Notes: generated by a model from the letters alone, not told the origin. DNA of 64,000 nt from Micromonospora halotolerans (GCF_032108445.1 NZ_CP134876.1:4774001-4838000); one strand, 5' to 3'; positions 52,165 through 62,599 are shown, counted from the first letter of the stretch. A program made the numbers and translations.

Positions 52165-53515
52165 TAGGTTTCTGCGGCTGGGAAGCGGTTGCTGAAGGTG
52201 ATGGCGAAGGCGTTCAACGCGGGTTTCCAGCGCATCGTCCATCGGGTTCTGCCTGCTCCGGTGGGGTCCAGGGACCGGGTCACCAGGTACAGACACTTCA
52301 ACGCGGCCTGCTCGTTGGGGAAGTGGCCGCGGGCCTTGACCGCTCTGCGGTAGCGGGCGTTGAGCGATTCGATGGCGTTGGTGGAGCAGATGATGCTGCG
52401 GATCTCCGGGTCGTAGTCCAGGAACGGGATGAACTCTGCCCAGGCGTTGTCCCACAGGCGGATCACCGCCGGATACCGCCCACTCCACTTGTCGGCCAGG
52501 TCGTCGAACGCCGCCCGGGCGGCGGTGGCGTTGACGGCCGTGTAGATCGGTCTGATGTGGCGTTTGATCTCGTCTCAGTACCTGCGGGAGGTCAGCCGGA
52601 ACGTGTTGCGGATCAGATGGATGACGCAGGTTTGCACGACGGTCTGGGGCCACACGTTCGTGACCACATCCGGCAGGCCCTTGAGGCCGTCGCAGACGAG
52701 GAGGAACACGTCCTTGACACCGCGGTTGCGCAGGTCGGTCAGCACGCTCATCCAGAACTTCGCGCCCTCACCGCCGGCGCCGGCCCACAGCCCGAGGATG
52801 TCCTTCTCGCCCTCGCGGCTGACCCCGATCGCGGCGTAGAACGGCCGGTTCGCCACCTGCCCATCCCGCACCTTGACCACAATGGCATCGATGAACACGG
52901 CCGCGTAGATCTCATCCAACGGCCGATGCGACCAGTCGTTCATCTCCTCGATCACCTTGTCGGTAATCCGGGAGATCGTCTCCTTCGACACTGACGCCCC
53001 ATAGATCTCGGCGAAGTGCGCCGAGATCTCCCCGGTCGTCAGGCCTTTGGCATACAGCGACAACACGACCTCGTCGACCCCCGACAGGCGGCGCTGCCGC
53101 TTACGGACGATCTGCGGTTCGAACGTCCCAGCCCGATCACGCGGCACGTCGATCTCGACATGACCAGTCGCCTCGGTCAGCACCGTCTTGGACCGGGTGC
53201 CGTTGCGGATGTTGCCCGTCCCCGCGCCGGCCGAATCGTGTTTCTCATAGCCCAGGTGCTCGGTCATCTCCTCGTTCAACGCGGTCTCGAGCACCGACTT
53301 GGTCAGCTGCTTCAGCAGCCCGTCCGGGCCGGTCAGCGACAAGCCCTGTTCCTTGGCCAGCCGGACCAGCTCGACGGCGGCCTGCTCTTCCGCCGACGGC
53401 TCAGGCTTCTTCTTCCGCGGGGTCACATCGTTCAGTGTCGCGGTCATCACGGCACCTCCCTCGCCGGGCACTACGCCCGGCGGGTCAGGCCGGAAACACC
53501 GTTAGATCCACACTC
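52127..53515 (-). mobile_element. IS256-family insertion sequence (boundaries approximate)
   Basis: About 1.39 kb. The two ends share an inverted 17-bp core: CTAACGGTGTTTCCGGC at 52136-52152 and its complement at 53489-53505. Outer bases are less conserved, so the exact ends and target duplication are not defined. It truncates or modifies the 3' end of the XRE gene. Confidence 0.75.
52161..53447 (-). pseudogene. IS256 transposase with an internal TGA codon
   Basis: ATG 53447 begins MTATLNDVTPRKKKPEPS, with GGGAGG upstream. The mutator-type transposase core has Asp in AAVFIDAIVVKVRDG, Asp in LLVCDGLKGLPDVV and Glu in TNAIESLNARYRRAV. The coding frame is interrupted at 52575-52577 by TGA, exactly where the family has Trp (RRY-stop-DEIKRH; TGG to TGA). 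The same frame then continues to the natural end at 52161. A single nonsense mutation therefore inactivated an otherwise complete 428-codon transposase. Confidence 0.85.
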
Positions 53516-54273
53516 CCTCCGCCACCAGCGACATCGAACTCAACCGGGTCGAGGGCGTCCACGGTCCTCGCAACCTGCACGTGGTGTTCACGACGCGTCC
53601 GTAGGAGCGTGAAGGGCGATGCCCTCGTGTAGCGGTAGATTGTCGCGAATTGTGATCATGGATTTGGCGCAAAACCTTCCTGCTAGCACGAACCCCCCAT
53701 GGCTAGGGTGAGCGGGATTGCAACGGGCAGATGCAGTTCCTCCTCTTGGTGACGTAGGTGGTTTGCTGAGGACGAGCCCGTCGTCTTCATGTGGCGCGAC
53801 CCGGTGACAGGTGCCGAGGTGCGTCGCCACGTTGTGGCCGTGTGGCGCCAGCAACCACACCGTGCCTGACCGGGCGGGCGGCCCGGCGCCTCGGTCGATC
53901 AGCTCAAGTGCCTCAAGTGCGTAACCTTGCGGGCTCCGGGCGGTCACCTCGTGAGCGTCATCCCGTGTCACAGCGATCCGGAGACCTTCGAGCGTCGTTC
54001 CCAGGCGTGGGAGTAGATGCCCGGATCACGGGTTGATCACGGTGCCGACGACGACGGCAGGCCGGTGAGCCACGACCGCGGCCGGAGTGGACGGTGGTGA
54101 CGCACTTTTGCCATGTCTCATGTGCGCCACGGAGTGATCTGGCCCCAGGTGGTGCCAACCGTGACACTCGGCCAAGCTCGCTTCCACGATCATCCGGGAG
54201 ACCGCGGTCGGGAGGAGGGCCCTGTAGTGGGGTCGCCGCAGGCTCAAGGGCGGCCGAGTGAAGAAGTGAGCCC
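53516..54273. other. Gene-poor stretch between IS256 and the protease pair
   Basis: No complete gene. A C-terminal-looking stub (SDIELNRVEGVHGPRNLHVVFTTRP, 53541-53604, plus strand) is protein-like but unrecognised. The rest shows no convincing frame. It should contain the promoter of the protease at 54274. Confidence 0.4.
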
Positions 54274-57200
54274 ATGTCTGTGCGACTCTCCCGGCCACAA
54301 CGGCGTGCTGCCATGACGGTGGTGTCCGGTGTCCTCGCGGTGGGGCTCGCGGCCCTGCCCCTGCCGCCGGCGCTCGCCTCGCCGCAACCAGCCACCGGGC
54401 CCGGCCCGACGCACCAAAGCCCCGAACATCACACGATCACCCTCGTCACGGGCGACACGGTGTCCGTCACTCGCGGACCAAAGGGGATCACGTCGTACAG
54501 CGTCACTCCTGGCCCGGGCCGCCAGGACGTGACGTTCCTGACCCGATCGTCCGGCGACGGCAGCGTCTCCGTCATCCCCTCCGACGCGCTGAAGCTGCTC
54601 TCCGCTGACCGGCTGGACCCCCAGCTGTTCGACCTGGGCGCGCTTATCGACAGCGCGTCCGACGGCGGTGGCGAGCTGCCGCTGATCGCCCAGTACGCGA
54701 AGGCGACCACGTCCGGGCCCGCCGACCGGGTGCGAGGCGTGCTCGCCGACAACGCCCGCACCACTCTCGCCCTGCCCCGGCTCGGGCTGAACACGATGCG
54801 CGTCCCCACGGACGACACCGGACGCATGTGGCGTGCGGTCACCGGTGGGGAGAGGGCCGCTCAGAGTCTGCGTGGTGGCCTCGGCAAGCTCTGGCTGGAC
54901 CGCAGGATGAAGGTCTCGCTGGAGCGCAGTGTGCCCCAGATCGGCGCCCCGACTGCCTGGCAGGCGGGGCTCACCGGGACCGGTGTCACCGTGGCCGTTC
55001 TTGACACTGGCTACGACATCGACCACCCCGACCTCAAGGACGTGGTCGTCGCGTCCGCCGACTTCGTCGGCGAGGGCACGGTAGACGACCACGTCGGGCA
55101 CGGCACCCACGTGTCCTCGACCATCGGGGGCAGCGGAGTGGCCTCGAACGGGCTGCGCAAGGGCGTGGCGCCCGGCGCGAAGCTGGCCGAGGGCAAGGTG
55201 TGCACCGAGGACGGCTGCCCCTGGTCGGCGATCCTCGCCGGGATGCAGTGGGCGGCCAACGAGGTGCACGCGAAGGTCATCAACATGAGCCTCGGCGGGC
55301 TCGACACCCCCGGCATCGACCCGCTCGAGGCCGCCGTGAACGACCTGTCGGCCCAGACCGGAGCGCTCTTCGTCATCGCGGCCGGCAACAACGGCTGCCG
55401 GTACGGCGCGCGCCCGGTCGGCTCGCCCAGCACCGCCGACGCGGCGCTGAGCGTGGCAGCCGTCAACAGCGCCGACTTCATCGCCGACTTCTCCAGCTGC
55501 GGTCCCCGCGTGATCGACAACGCGCTGAAGCCGGAGATCAGCGCGCCCGGGGTGGGCATCGTCGCAGCCGTCCCCGGCGGAGGCTACGGGACCTCCAGCG
55601 GCACGTCGATGGCCGCCCCGCACGTCACCGGCGCGGCGGCGATCCTGGCCCAGCAGCATCCGGACTGGACCGGGGAGCAGCTGAAGGCCGGCCTCATGAG
55701 CAGCGCCTCCCAGCCCCAATGGGAAAGCATGCCATCACCCCGGTACGGGGCCGGCCGCGTCGACGTGGCGCGGGCGATCGCCGCCCAGGTCACGCCGAGC
55801 GCCGGTGCTCTCAACATCAACCAGCCCTGGCCACGCCCCACGCAGGGCGTCACCCGCACGGTCAGCTACCGCAACGCCGGGACCGAGCCGGTCGTCCTCG
55901 ACCTGGCCGTCTCGTCGATCCCGGCCGCGCTTGTCACGCTGAGCACCCAGCGGTTGACGGTGCCCGCCGACGGCAGCGCCTCGGTGACACTCACCGTCGG
56001 CAACGAGGGCGAGGCAGAGGCGTACCACCTCGGCGCCCTCACCGCCACCGTCGACGGCACCCCGAGGGCCCGGACCGCGCTTAGCTACCACCAGGACGCG
56101 CGGTACGACGTGTCGGTGGAGCTGGTCAACCGGCTCGGCGCACCCGCCGAGGGCAGTGTGGCCGCGGTGAACGGCGACACCGGCGCGGTGACGTACTTGA
56201 CGGTCAACGGAGGCACGGCCCGGGGGATGCTGCCCACCGGCCGGCACTACCTGCTGACCACGGTGTACCCGGGTGGGCCGGAGGACATCGCCTTCACCTA
56301 CGGGATCGTGCCGGTCACGGTCACCGACGACACGGCCGTCCTGCCGGTACGGGTCGACGCCCGCCGCGGCAAGCAGGTTCGGCTCGAGGTCTCCGACCGC
56401 TCGGCCGAGCATGTCGTCACGTCCGTGGACCTGACCCTCGACGTCGCGGGTACCCGGATGGCGCACGGTGGCTCCTTCGGTGTGCAGGGCGCGAGCTACG
56501 TCCTCCCGGTCGAGGATCCGGCCGTCACCTACGGCGCCCGGGCGGTCTTCGACAAGAAGGGATCGAGCGAGCAGTCGCCGAGCCCCTACCACTACCGCAT
56601 CGCCGACACCCGCGCCGGGATCCCCACCGATCCGGTAAGCACCGTGGCCAGGGAGGACCTCGCCCGGGTCGTCATGGACTACAAGGCCCCCGGCGTCGCC
56701 TCCAGCGGCTCCGCCGCCGTCGGCATGAGCACCGACAGCAGCCTTCCCACGCTCACGGTCGAAGGGCCGGTCACCTACCCGTCGACGGTCATCGACTACC
56801 GGGCGCCGGGGCGGTACGAGAGCGAGATCCGCATCGGCGACAACTGGATCACGGCGCCGCCGCGAACCGTCAGCCTGGCAGACGCCGGCCGGGAGACCTG
56901 GAACAACGCGATCCTCGGGCCGACGCTGGACGGCACCACCGGGTTGAACGGCGACGGCTTCATGTCGATCCCCGACATCCCGTGGTTCGTCGATGCCGAG
57001 ACGCACGACTTCGCGTACACCCCCGCGTCCGGCACCTTGACCCTGAAGCGGGAGGGAGAGCAGGTCGCGCAGTGGCAGGCCGGCCAGTGGGGTTACGCCT
57101 ACGGGCTGCCCGTGGAGAAGGCCACCTACACCCTGCAGGCCAGCGTCACCCGGTCGGTGCCGTTCGCCACCCTGTCCAGCCGGATCGACGCCGAGTGGCG

Positions 57201-57561
57201 GTTCACCGCGGCAGGCACCACCGAGTGGGTGGCCAACCCGCTCATGGTGCCCCGCCTGGCCGCCGTCGGCCTCGACGACTACAACCGGGCCGCCGGCAAC
57301 GCGCCCACCAAGGTGCTGATCGGCGTCAGCGGCCAGCCCGCCGGCGGCGTCCATGCCACCCGGGTGGAGGCGTCCTTCGACGACGGCGGCACCTGGCAGT
57401 CGCTGACGGTCACCGGCGGGCCGGACGGGACGCTGGGCAAGGTGATGGTCCCCAGCCCGGCCGCGGCGGGCCACGTCGCGCTGCGCGTCACGCTGACCGA
57501 CCAGGACGGCAACCAGGTCACGCAGACCGTCCACCGCGCCTACGAGGTGCGGCCCCGGTAA
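54274..57561 (+). CDS. Secreted S8 serine protease (first of a tandem pair)
   Basis: 1095 residues from ATG 54274. The signal peptide is residues 1-36 (basic N terminus, AAMTVVSGVLAVGLAALPLPPALAS). The start of the mature part has HTITLVTGDTVSVTRGPKGI, typical of large actinomycete subtilases, then a propeptide region. The peptidase domain covers ~205-490 with Asp244 (VLDTGYDIDHPDL), His276 (VGHGTHVSS), Asn in IAAGNNGC and Ser445 (SSGTSMAAPHVTG). The C-terminal 600 residues are beta-rich sandwich domains. Probably an extracellular protease. A perfect terminator follows, so it is likely transcribed separately from the next protease. Confidence 0.93.
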   Translation: MSVRLSRPQRRAAMTVVSGVLAVGLAALPLPPALASPQPATGPGPTHQSPEHHTITLVTGDTVSVTRGPKGITSYSVTPGPGRQDVTFLTRSSGDGSVSVIPSDALKLLSADRLDPQLFDLGALIDSASDGGGELPLIAQYAKATTSGPADRVRGVLADNARTTLALPRLGLNTMRVPTDDTGRMWRAVTGGERAAQSLRGGLGKLWLDRRMKVSLERSVPQIGAPTAWQAGLTGTGVTVAVLDTGYDIDHPDLKDVVVASADFVGEGTVDDHVGHGTHVSSTIGGSGVASNGLRKGVAPGAKLAEGKVCTEDGCPWSAILAGMQWAANEVHAKVINMSLGGLDTPGIDPLEAAVNDLSAQTGALFVIAAGNNGCRYGARPVGSPSTADAALSVAAVNSADFIADFSSCGPRVIDNALKPEISAPGVGIVAAVPGGGYGTSSGTSMAAPHVTGAAAILAQQHPDWTGEQLKAGLMSSASQPQWESMPSPRYGAGRVDVARAIAAQVTPSAGALNINQPWPRPTQGVTRTVSYRNAGTEPVVLDLAVSSIPAALVTLSTQRLTVPADGSASVTLTVGNEGEAEAYHLGALTATVDGTPRARTALSYHQDARYDVSVELVNRLGAPAEGSVAAVNGDTGAVTYLTVNGGTARGMLPTGRHYLLTTVYPGGPEDIAFTYGIVPVTVTDDTAVLPVRVDARRGKQVRLEVSDRSAEHVVTSVDLTLDVAGTRMAHGGSFGVQGASYVLPVEDPAVTYGARAVFDKKGSSEQSPSPYHYRIADTRAGIPTDPVSTVAREDLARVVMDYKAPGVASSGSAAVGMSTDSSLPTLTVEGPVTYPSTVIDYRAPGRYESEIRIGDNWITAPPRTVSLADAGRETWNNAILGPTLDGTTGLNGDGFMSIPDIPWFVDAETHDFAYTPASGTLTLKREGEQVAQWQAGQWGYAYGLPVEKATYTLQASVTRSVPFATLSSRIDAEWRFTAAGTTEWVANPLMVPRLAAVGLDDYNRAAGNAPTKVLIGVSGQPAGGVHATRVEASFDDGGTWQSLTVTGGPDGTLGKVMVPSPAAAGHVALRVTLTDQDGNQVTQTVHRAYEVRPR

Positions 57562-57571
57562 CCGAGCGAGG

Positions 57572-57613
57572 CCGGGCCCGAGCGGCTACAAGCCGCTCGG
57601 GCCCGGTCTTTTT
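57572..57613 (+). terminator. Rho-independent terminator
   Basis: CCGGGCCCGAGCGGC (57572-57586) pairs perfectly with GCCGCTCGGGCCCGG (57592-57606) around a 5-base loop and is followed by TCTTTTT. A textbook terminator 10 bp after the first protease. Confidence 0.92.
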
Positions 57614-57689
57614 CCGATCCTTACCAGAATGGACGGCCGAGCTGATCCTGCCCGCGGCAGGTGCGGCCGCCCCCCAACACGGGAGCGAG

Positions 57690-60600
57690 ATGCCCAGACG
57701 AATCCGGTGGCTGTTGGCGACCACCACAGTGGTCGCGACGCTGCAAGCGGTGCCGGGAACCCCGGCGCTGGCGAACCCGACCCCAGACCTCACCACCCCG
57801 AACCCTGCCGCCGCGGCCCCGGCCGGCAGCGGTGAGACGCACACCGTCACCTTGCTCACCGGCGACGTGGTGACCGTCGAGACCACCGGATCCGGCTGCC
57901 CCCGGGTCCGCGTGCAGCCCGTCGATCCGGCCGGGGTGATCCGGCGCAGCTGCGGTGCCGACGGGCACCTGAAGGTCATCCCGGCCACGGTGGCGGCCCA
58001 GGTCGGCACCGTGCTCGACCCGGACCTCTTCGACGTGACCACGCTGATCGCCGACGGCTACGACGACGAGAGCACCGCCGAGCTGCCGGTGATCGTGCAG
58101 CCCGCCGAGAACCAGCGGACGACCGCGCTTGCCGGCGTGCGACCGCTGTCGAGCATCGGCGCGGTCGCCGGGGTCGTGCCGAAGAAGTCCGCGGCCAACG
58201 CCAGGGCGGCGACCACCTCCCTGCTCACCGGCGCGCGCAAGGTCTGGCTCGACCGGAAGGTGCACGCGACCGGGATCACCGCCGGCAACCAGGGCGGCGA
58301 GCAGCCCGCTCAACTCGACCACAACATCAGCCAGATCTCCGCGCCGCAGGCCTGGCAGGCCGGCTACACCGGCACGGGCACCCGGGTGGCCGTGCTCGAC
58401 ACCGGCGCCGACTTCAGCCACCCCGACCTGGCCGGTCAGGTCGTCGACCGCGCCGACTTCGTCACCCCGGGCGGCGACGCGGTCGACCACAACGGGCACG
58501 GCACCCACGTCGCGACCACCATCGCCGGCACCGGGGCCGCCTCGCACGCCCAGCGTCGCGGCATCGCGCCCGACGCGCGTCTGGTCATCGGCAAGGTCCT
58601 CGACGACTTCGGCTCCGGGTTCGACTCCGACATCATCACCGGCATGGAATGGGCCGCAGCCCGCGCCGACGTGATCAACATGAGCCTGGGCGGCTCCATG
58701 CCGGACGACGGCACCGACCCGATGGCGGTCGCCGTCGACAACCTCACCGAGCAGACCGGCGCCCTGTTCGTCATCGCCGCCGGCAACAGCGGCGGCGCGA
58801 TCGCCTCCCCCGGCTCGGCCGGGCGCGCGCTGACCGTCGGCGCGGTCGACGCGGACGACGAGCGGGCCGACTTCTCCAGCCGGGGACCGCTGATCAACAC
58901 CTGGGCGGCGAAGCCGGAGCTGGTCGCCCCGGGCGTCGACATCGTCGCCGGCCGTGCCGCCGGCACGTCGCTCGGCACACCGTTCGACGATTACCACACC
59001 ACGCTCTCCGGCACCTCCATGGCCACCCCGCACGCGGCGGGGGCCGCCGCGCTGCTCGCCCAGCGGCACCCCGACTGGACCGCGGACCGGCTCAAGGCCG
59101 GGCTCGTCGGTGCCGCCGACCCGCTGCCGGATGCCGAGCCGTATACCGTCGGCGCCGGCCGGCTCAACGCGGCGCGGGCCCTCACCGGTCCGGTGAGCGA
59201 CCAGCCGGTGGTCAACGTCGGCACCTTCAGCTACCCGCAGTCCGGCACCCACGAGGTGCGGCTGAGCTGGACCGGCGACCGGACGCCGGCGGCCGTCCCG
59301 CTCGATCTGGCCGTCACGGTCGTCAACCACGACGGGACTGCCGTACCCCGCCGCGCCGCGAAGCTGTCGACCAGCCGGGTGACGCTCAAGCGCGGCGTGC
59401 CCGCCACGGCGACGCTGCGGCTCGACCGCGCGGCGCTGGCCGGCTCGCCCGGGTACTACCTGGCCAGGGTCACCGCCCGCAGGCCTAATCACGCGCTGGT
59501 GGCGACCACCCCGGTCGCCTTCTACGTGGAGCCGCGCAGCTACGACCTGACGATCCAGACCCGTCCCGTGCCGGGCGCCCCGGCGAGCGGGTACAGCGCC
59601 GTCGGGGTGGAGGTGACCAACCTCGCCGACCCGCTGCTCTACGGCGGCGGCGTGTTCTTCACCCCCGGCAAGTCGGCCACGCTGCGGGTCCCGGCCGGCC
59701 GCTACCAGGTCACCGCCGGGTTCAGCACCTACGACGACCAGACCGGCGTGCAGACGGGTGCGTTCGTCGGGGACAGCGACCTCGCCGTCGACGGCCCCCG
59801 GACGGTCGTCCTCGACCCGACGCAGGCCAAGCCGATGACCGCGACCGTGCCCGGGAAGCCCACCCAGACCCTCGCGAGCGACTTCCTGTACGTGCAGACG
59901 GCCGGGAACGGTCTGTCCTGGTGGCAGGGCATCGCGGCGTGGGGTGACTCGGCCACGGTCGCGACCGGCCCGGTGGCTATGCCCGGCGTCGGGTCGGCGC
60001 GGATGTACGGCGGCTGGGGGCTGGACTCGCCGGCGGGTACCGCCGGGCCGTACCACTACGACCTAGCTCACGAGTACACCGAGGGCGTGCCGGCCGACCC
60101 CACCTACCGGGTCACCGCCGCCGAGCAGGCCCGGCTCGCCCGGATCGACCAGCGGTTCAACCAGCTGGACCTAGACGGGATGGTGACCTCGATGCGCCGC
60201 TTCGGCTTCACCCTGGACGGGTACTACCTGACCCAGAACCCCACCTACGACCTGCCGGCGACGCGTACCGACTACGTCTCGCCCGGGTTCCTCTGGCAGG
60301 ACACCGGGACCTACGGCGGGCTCACGGCGCAGGAGGCGCCCCGGGACTACGCGCCGGGCAGCCGGCAGACCAAGATCTGGGCGCGGCAGCCGCTGCGCTC
60401 CGACTGGTTCGACGACCCGGTCGACTGGGGGTTGAGCTGCGCCGGCGCGCCGTGGCGGACCAGCGGCAACCTGCACGTCGACCTGGCCATGCTCGTCGAT
60501 GAGCACCAGCGGGCCGACTGCCTGCAGGCCGGCGCGATCGGCATCACGCGCAAGCTGGCGCTCTACCGGGACGGCCAGCTCGTCGACGAGCGCAACACCG

Positions 60601-61061
60601 CCCGGACCGACTTCAGCGTGCCGGCGGAGGCGGCGGACTACCGGCTCACCTTCGACGTCGACACCAGCCGGATCCTACCGTTCTCGACCCACGTCAACAC
60701 CGCGTGGACCTTCCGGTCGGCCGGACCGGCCGGCACGGCGCGCAGCGCCCTGCCGCTCCTGTCGGTCGACTACGCCCTGCCGCTGGACGCGGCGAACCAT
60801 CCCACCGGTGGCCGGGCCACCTTCGCGGTCCGGCAGCCCCAGGGGGCGCCGGCCCAGCGGGTCACCTCGTTCCAGGTCTGGACCTCGACCGACGACGGCG
60901 CCACCTGGCAGCCGGCCACGGTCGACCGTGACCGGGACGGCTTCCACGCCGCGCTGCCGGCCGTGACGGGTGGGCAGGCGGTCTCGCTGCGGGTGAAGGC
61001 AACGGCCGACGGCGGTAGCGGCATCGAGCAGACGATCGTCCGGGCGTACCGCGCCGGCTGA
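57690..61061 (+). CDS. Secreted S8 serine protease (second of a tandem pair)
   Basis: 1123 residues from ATG 57690, with GGGAG 4 bp upstream. Signal peptide 1-29 (RRIRWLLATTTVVATLQAVPGTPALA). The same architecture as the previous gene: THTVTLLTGDVVTVETTG, then propeptide, then peptidase with Asp237 (VLDTGADFSHPDL), His270 (NGHGTHVATT), Asn in IAAGNSGG and Ser443 (SGTSMATPHAAG). A long beta-rich C-terminal half follows, including Trp-rich and Cys-containing segments (DWGLSCAGAPW). It is homologous but diverged from 54274, so the duplication is old. A strong terminator follows. Confidence 0.93.
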   Translation: MPRRIRWLLATTTVVATLQAVPGTPALANPTPDLTTPNPAAAAPAGSGETHTVTLLTGDVVTVETTGSGCPRVRVQPVDPAGVIRRSCGADGHLKVIPATVAAQVGTVLDPDLFDVTTLIADGYDDESTAELPVIVQPAENQRTTALAGVRPLSSIGAVAGVVPKKSAANARAATTSLLTGARKVWLDRKVHATGITAGNQGGEQPAQLDHNISQISAPQAWQAGYTGTGTRVAVLDTGADFSHPDLAGQVVDRADFVTPGGDAVDHNGHGTHVATTIAGTGAASHAQRRGIAPDARLVIGKVLDDFGSGFDSDIITGMEWAAARADVINMSLGGSMPDDGTDPMAVAVDNLTEQTGALFVIAAGNSGGAIASPGSAGRALTVGAVDADDERADFSSRGPLINTWAAKPELVAPGVDIVAGRAAGTSLGTPFDDYHTTLSGTSMATPHAAGAAALLAQRHPDWTADRLKAGLVGAADPLPDAEPYTVGAGRLNAARALTGPVSDQPVVNVGTFSYPQSGTHEVRLSWTGDRTPAAVPLDLAVTVVNHDGTAVPRRAAKLSTSRVTLKRGVPATATLRLDRAALAGSPGYYLARVTARRPNHALVATTPVAFYVEPRSYDLTIQTRPVPGAPASGYSAVGVEVTNLADPLLYGGGVFFTPGKSATLRVPAGRYQVTAGFSTYDDQTGVQTGAFVGDSDLAVDGPRTVVLDPTQAKPMTATVPGKPTQTLASDFLYVQTAGNGLSWWQGIAAWGDSATVATGPVAMPGVGSARMYGGWGLDSPAGTAGPYHYDLAHEYTEGVPADPTYRVTAAEQARLARIDQRFNQLDLDGMVTSMRRFGFTLDGYYLTQNPTYDLPATRTDYVSPGFLWQDTGTYGGLTAQEAPRDYAPGSRQTKIWARQPLRSDWFDDPVDWGLSCAGAPWRTSGNLHVDLAMLVDEHQRADCLQAGAIGITRKLALYRDGQLVDERNTARTDFSVPAEAADYRLTFDVDTSRILPFSTHVNTAWTFRSAGPAGTARSALPLLSVDYALPLDAANHPTGGRATFAVRQPQGAPAQRVTSFQVWTSTDDGATWQPATVDRDRDGFHAALPAVTGGQAVSLRVKATADGGSGIEQTIVRAYRAG

Positions 61062-61085
61062 CCGTCCCGATCCGCCGCACCTCCA

Positions 61086-61123
61086 CCGAGGCGCGGCCCG
61101 GTGTAGACCGGGCCGCGCCTCGG
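61086..61123 (+). terminator. Perfect 17-bp hairpin terminator
   Basis: CCGAGGCGCGGCCCGGT (61086-61102) pairs perfectly with ACCGGGCCGCGCCTCGG (61107-61123) around GTAG, 25 bp after the second protease. No T-run. Confidence 0.8.
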
Positions 61124-61667
61124 CGCGTTCCAGCCTCCCGGTAGGACGCGTGAGGGCTGTCGAACATGGAAATCGCTGCGGCGCATCGCCCCGAGCACCA
61201 CCAACTGCACCCGCCAGACCGGTTGCACCTGATTCGGACGTTGCCCATGGCGCCTCAAGGGCGGCATGCACGGTGGTGCCGATGTGAGTGTGCCGGGCGT
61301 CCGCCGCCTACCGTCCGGCTTCGAGGACCTGCTTCATCTCCAGGATGCTCCGGGGGTTCCTGTCGCCGCCGGCGTGCTCATCGTCTGGTCGACGCACATC
61401 CTGGAAGCAGCCCGGTCACGAACACCGCTGGCTAGAGCTCCTCGGCCGCGTCATAGAGCGCACCTGTTTACCGATCCCGCCGAGCCGCCCAGGTCCACAC
61501 CGCCCGTGCCGCGCGGGTCCCTGGGAGCGGCCGGCGGCTGCCGGTGTCGACGCCGGAGTTGCGGTTCAGGTTCAGCTCGCAGGGCTTTATCCTCACCGAG
61601 TCGCTCTCGTCCGGATCCACCTCGGCGCAGGGGTGCCCACTTTGAACCCGGTGCTGAGCCCTGCCTC
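61124..61667. other. Gene-free stretch
   Basis: About 540 bp between the protease terminator and the IS427-type element. Open frames (for example 61266-61688) are Pro/Arg-rich and unrecognised. I see nothing supported here. Confidence 0.4.
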
Positions 61668-61676
61668 TTAGAGCTC

Positions 61677-62530
61677 CTAACTGTTTGAGCGTTGGAGTCG
61701 GCGCCAGCAGATGATGGCGCAGGCGAGGGTGAGGAAGGCTTCGTGGATGTCGTCGCGGACCTCCCAGCGGATGCGTAGGCGGCGGAACCAGTGCAGCAGG
61801 GCGATGGTCTGCTCGATGACCCACCGTCGGGTGCCGAGGCCGGGTCCGTGGGCGACGCCGCGTCGGGCGATGATCGGGGTGATGCCCTTGGCTCGCAGGT
61901 CCCGGCGGTAGCAGTCGTAGTCGTAGCCGCGGTCGGCGTAGAGCCGCTTCGGTCGTTGTCGGGGTTGCCCGCGGATGCCTCTGATGGGTGGGATCTTGTC
62001 GACCAGGGGCATCAGTTGGGTGACGTCGTGGCGGTTGCCGCCGGTCAGGCTGACGGCGAGGGGGATGCCGCCCGCGTCGGTGATGACGTGGTGTTTCGAG
62101 CCCGAGCGGCGGCGGTCGACCGGGCTCGGACCGGTTTTGGGCCGCCCTTGAGCGCCCGGACGTGGGAGCCGTCGATCACCGCCCGGGACATGTCCAGCTG
62201 GTCCGCGGCCCGTAGTTTGCCGAGCAGGACTTCGTGTAGTCGCTGCCACACGCCGGCGTCGTTCCAGTCCCGCAACCGGCGCCAACAGGTCATCCCCGAC
62301 CCGAAGCCGAGTTCCTGGGGCAGGTACTCCCACGGGATCGCCGTGTAGAGCACGAACAAGATCCCGCACAACACCTTGCGGTCATCCAGGGGCTTGCGGC
62401 CCGGGAACCGGTGCCTGCGCGGTGGACGGGGCGGCAACAGCGGCTCGATCTCCGCCCACAACTCGTCCGAGACGATCCACGGCGGCTGCTCACCCCTCCT
62501 CACGGCCGAGCACTCTAGCCGATCCTCCAT
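61677..62530 (-). CDS. IS427-type transposase produced by programmed -1 frameshifting
   Basis: ATG 62530 starts MEDRLECSAVRRGEQPPWIVSDELWAEIEPLLP; the 0 frame contains the first Asp (SRAVIDGSHVRALKGG) and ends soon after. At CCCAAAA (62135-62141 on the minus strand, a canonical X-XXY-YYZ slip site) ribosomes can shift -1 into the frame KTGPSPVDRRRSGSKHHVITDAGGIPLAVSL. That frame carries the second Asp (RLYADRGYDYD) and the Glu (RRWVIEQTIALLHWFRRL), up to the stop at 61677. The fused protein would be about 283 residues, normal for the group. Confidence 0.85.
62135..62141 (-). promoter_or_regulatory. CCCAAAA slippery heptamer for -1 frameshifting
   Basis: Positions 0-frame codons CCA AAA after a C: a canonical C-CCA-AAA slip. 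It is located at the switch between the two transposase frames of the IS427-type element. Confidence 0.8.
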
Positions 62531-62599
62531 CGAGGACACACCGCCCCTAGATCATTCTGTTAGGCGTTCTTAGCCGCAAACGCCGACGATGGCGATCGG

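Larger units (their letters stand above)
61668..62572 (-). mobile_element. IS5-family (IS427 group) insertion sequence with TTA target duplication
   Basis: The element spans 61671-62569 (899 bp). Ends are GAGCTCCTAACTG and, as complement, GAACGCCTAACAG. TTA flanks both sides (61668-61670, 62570-62572). The transposase is made by -1 frameshifting and no disabling mutation was seen, so it may be active. Confidence 0.85.

Noticed and set aside
57621..60056. 811-codon open frame antisense to the second tandem protease
   Set aside because: Same shadow effect of GC-rich third positions; the forward frame has signal peptide, catalytic triad and terminator.
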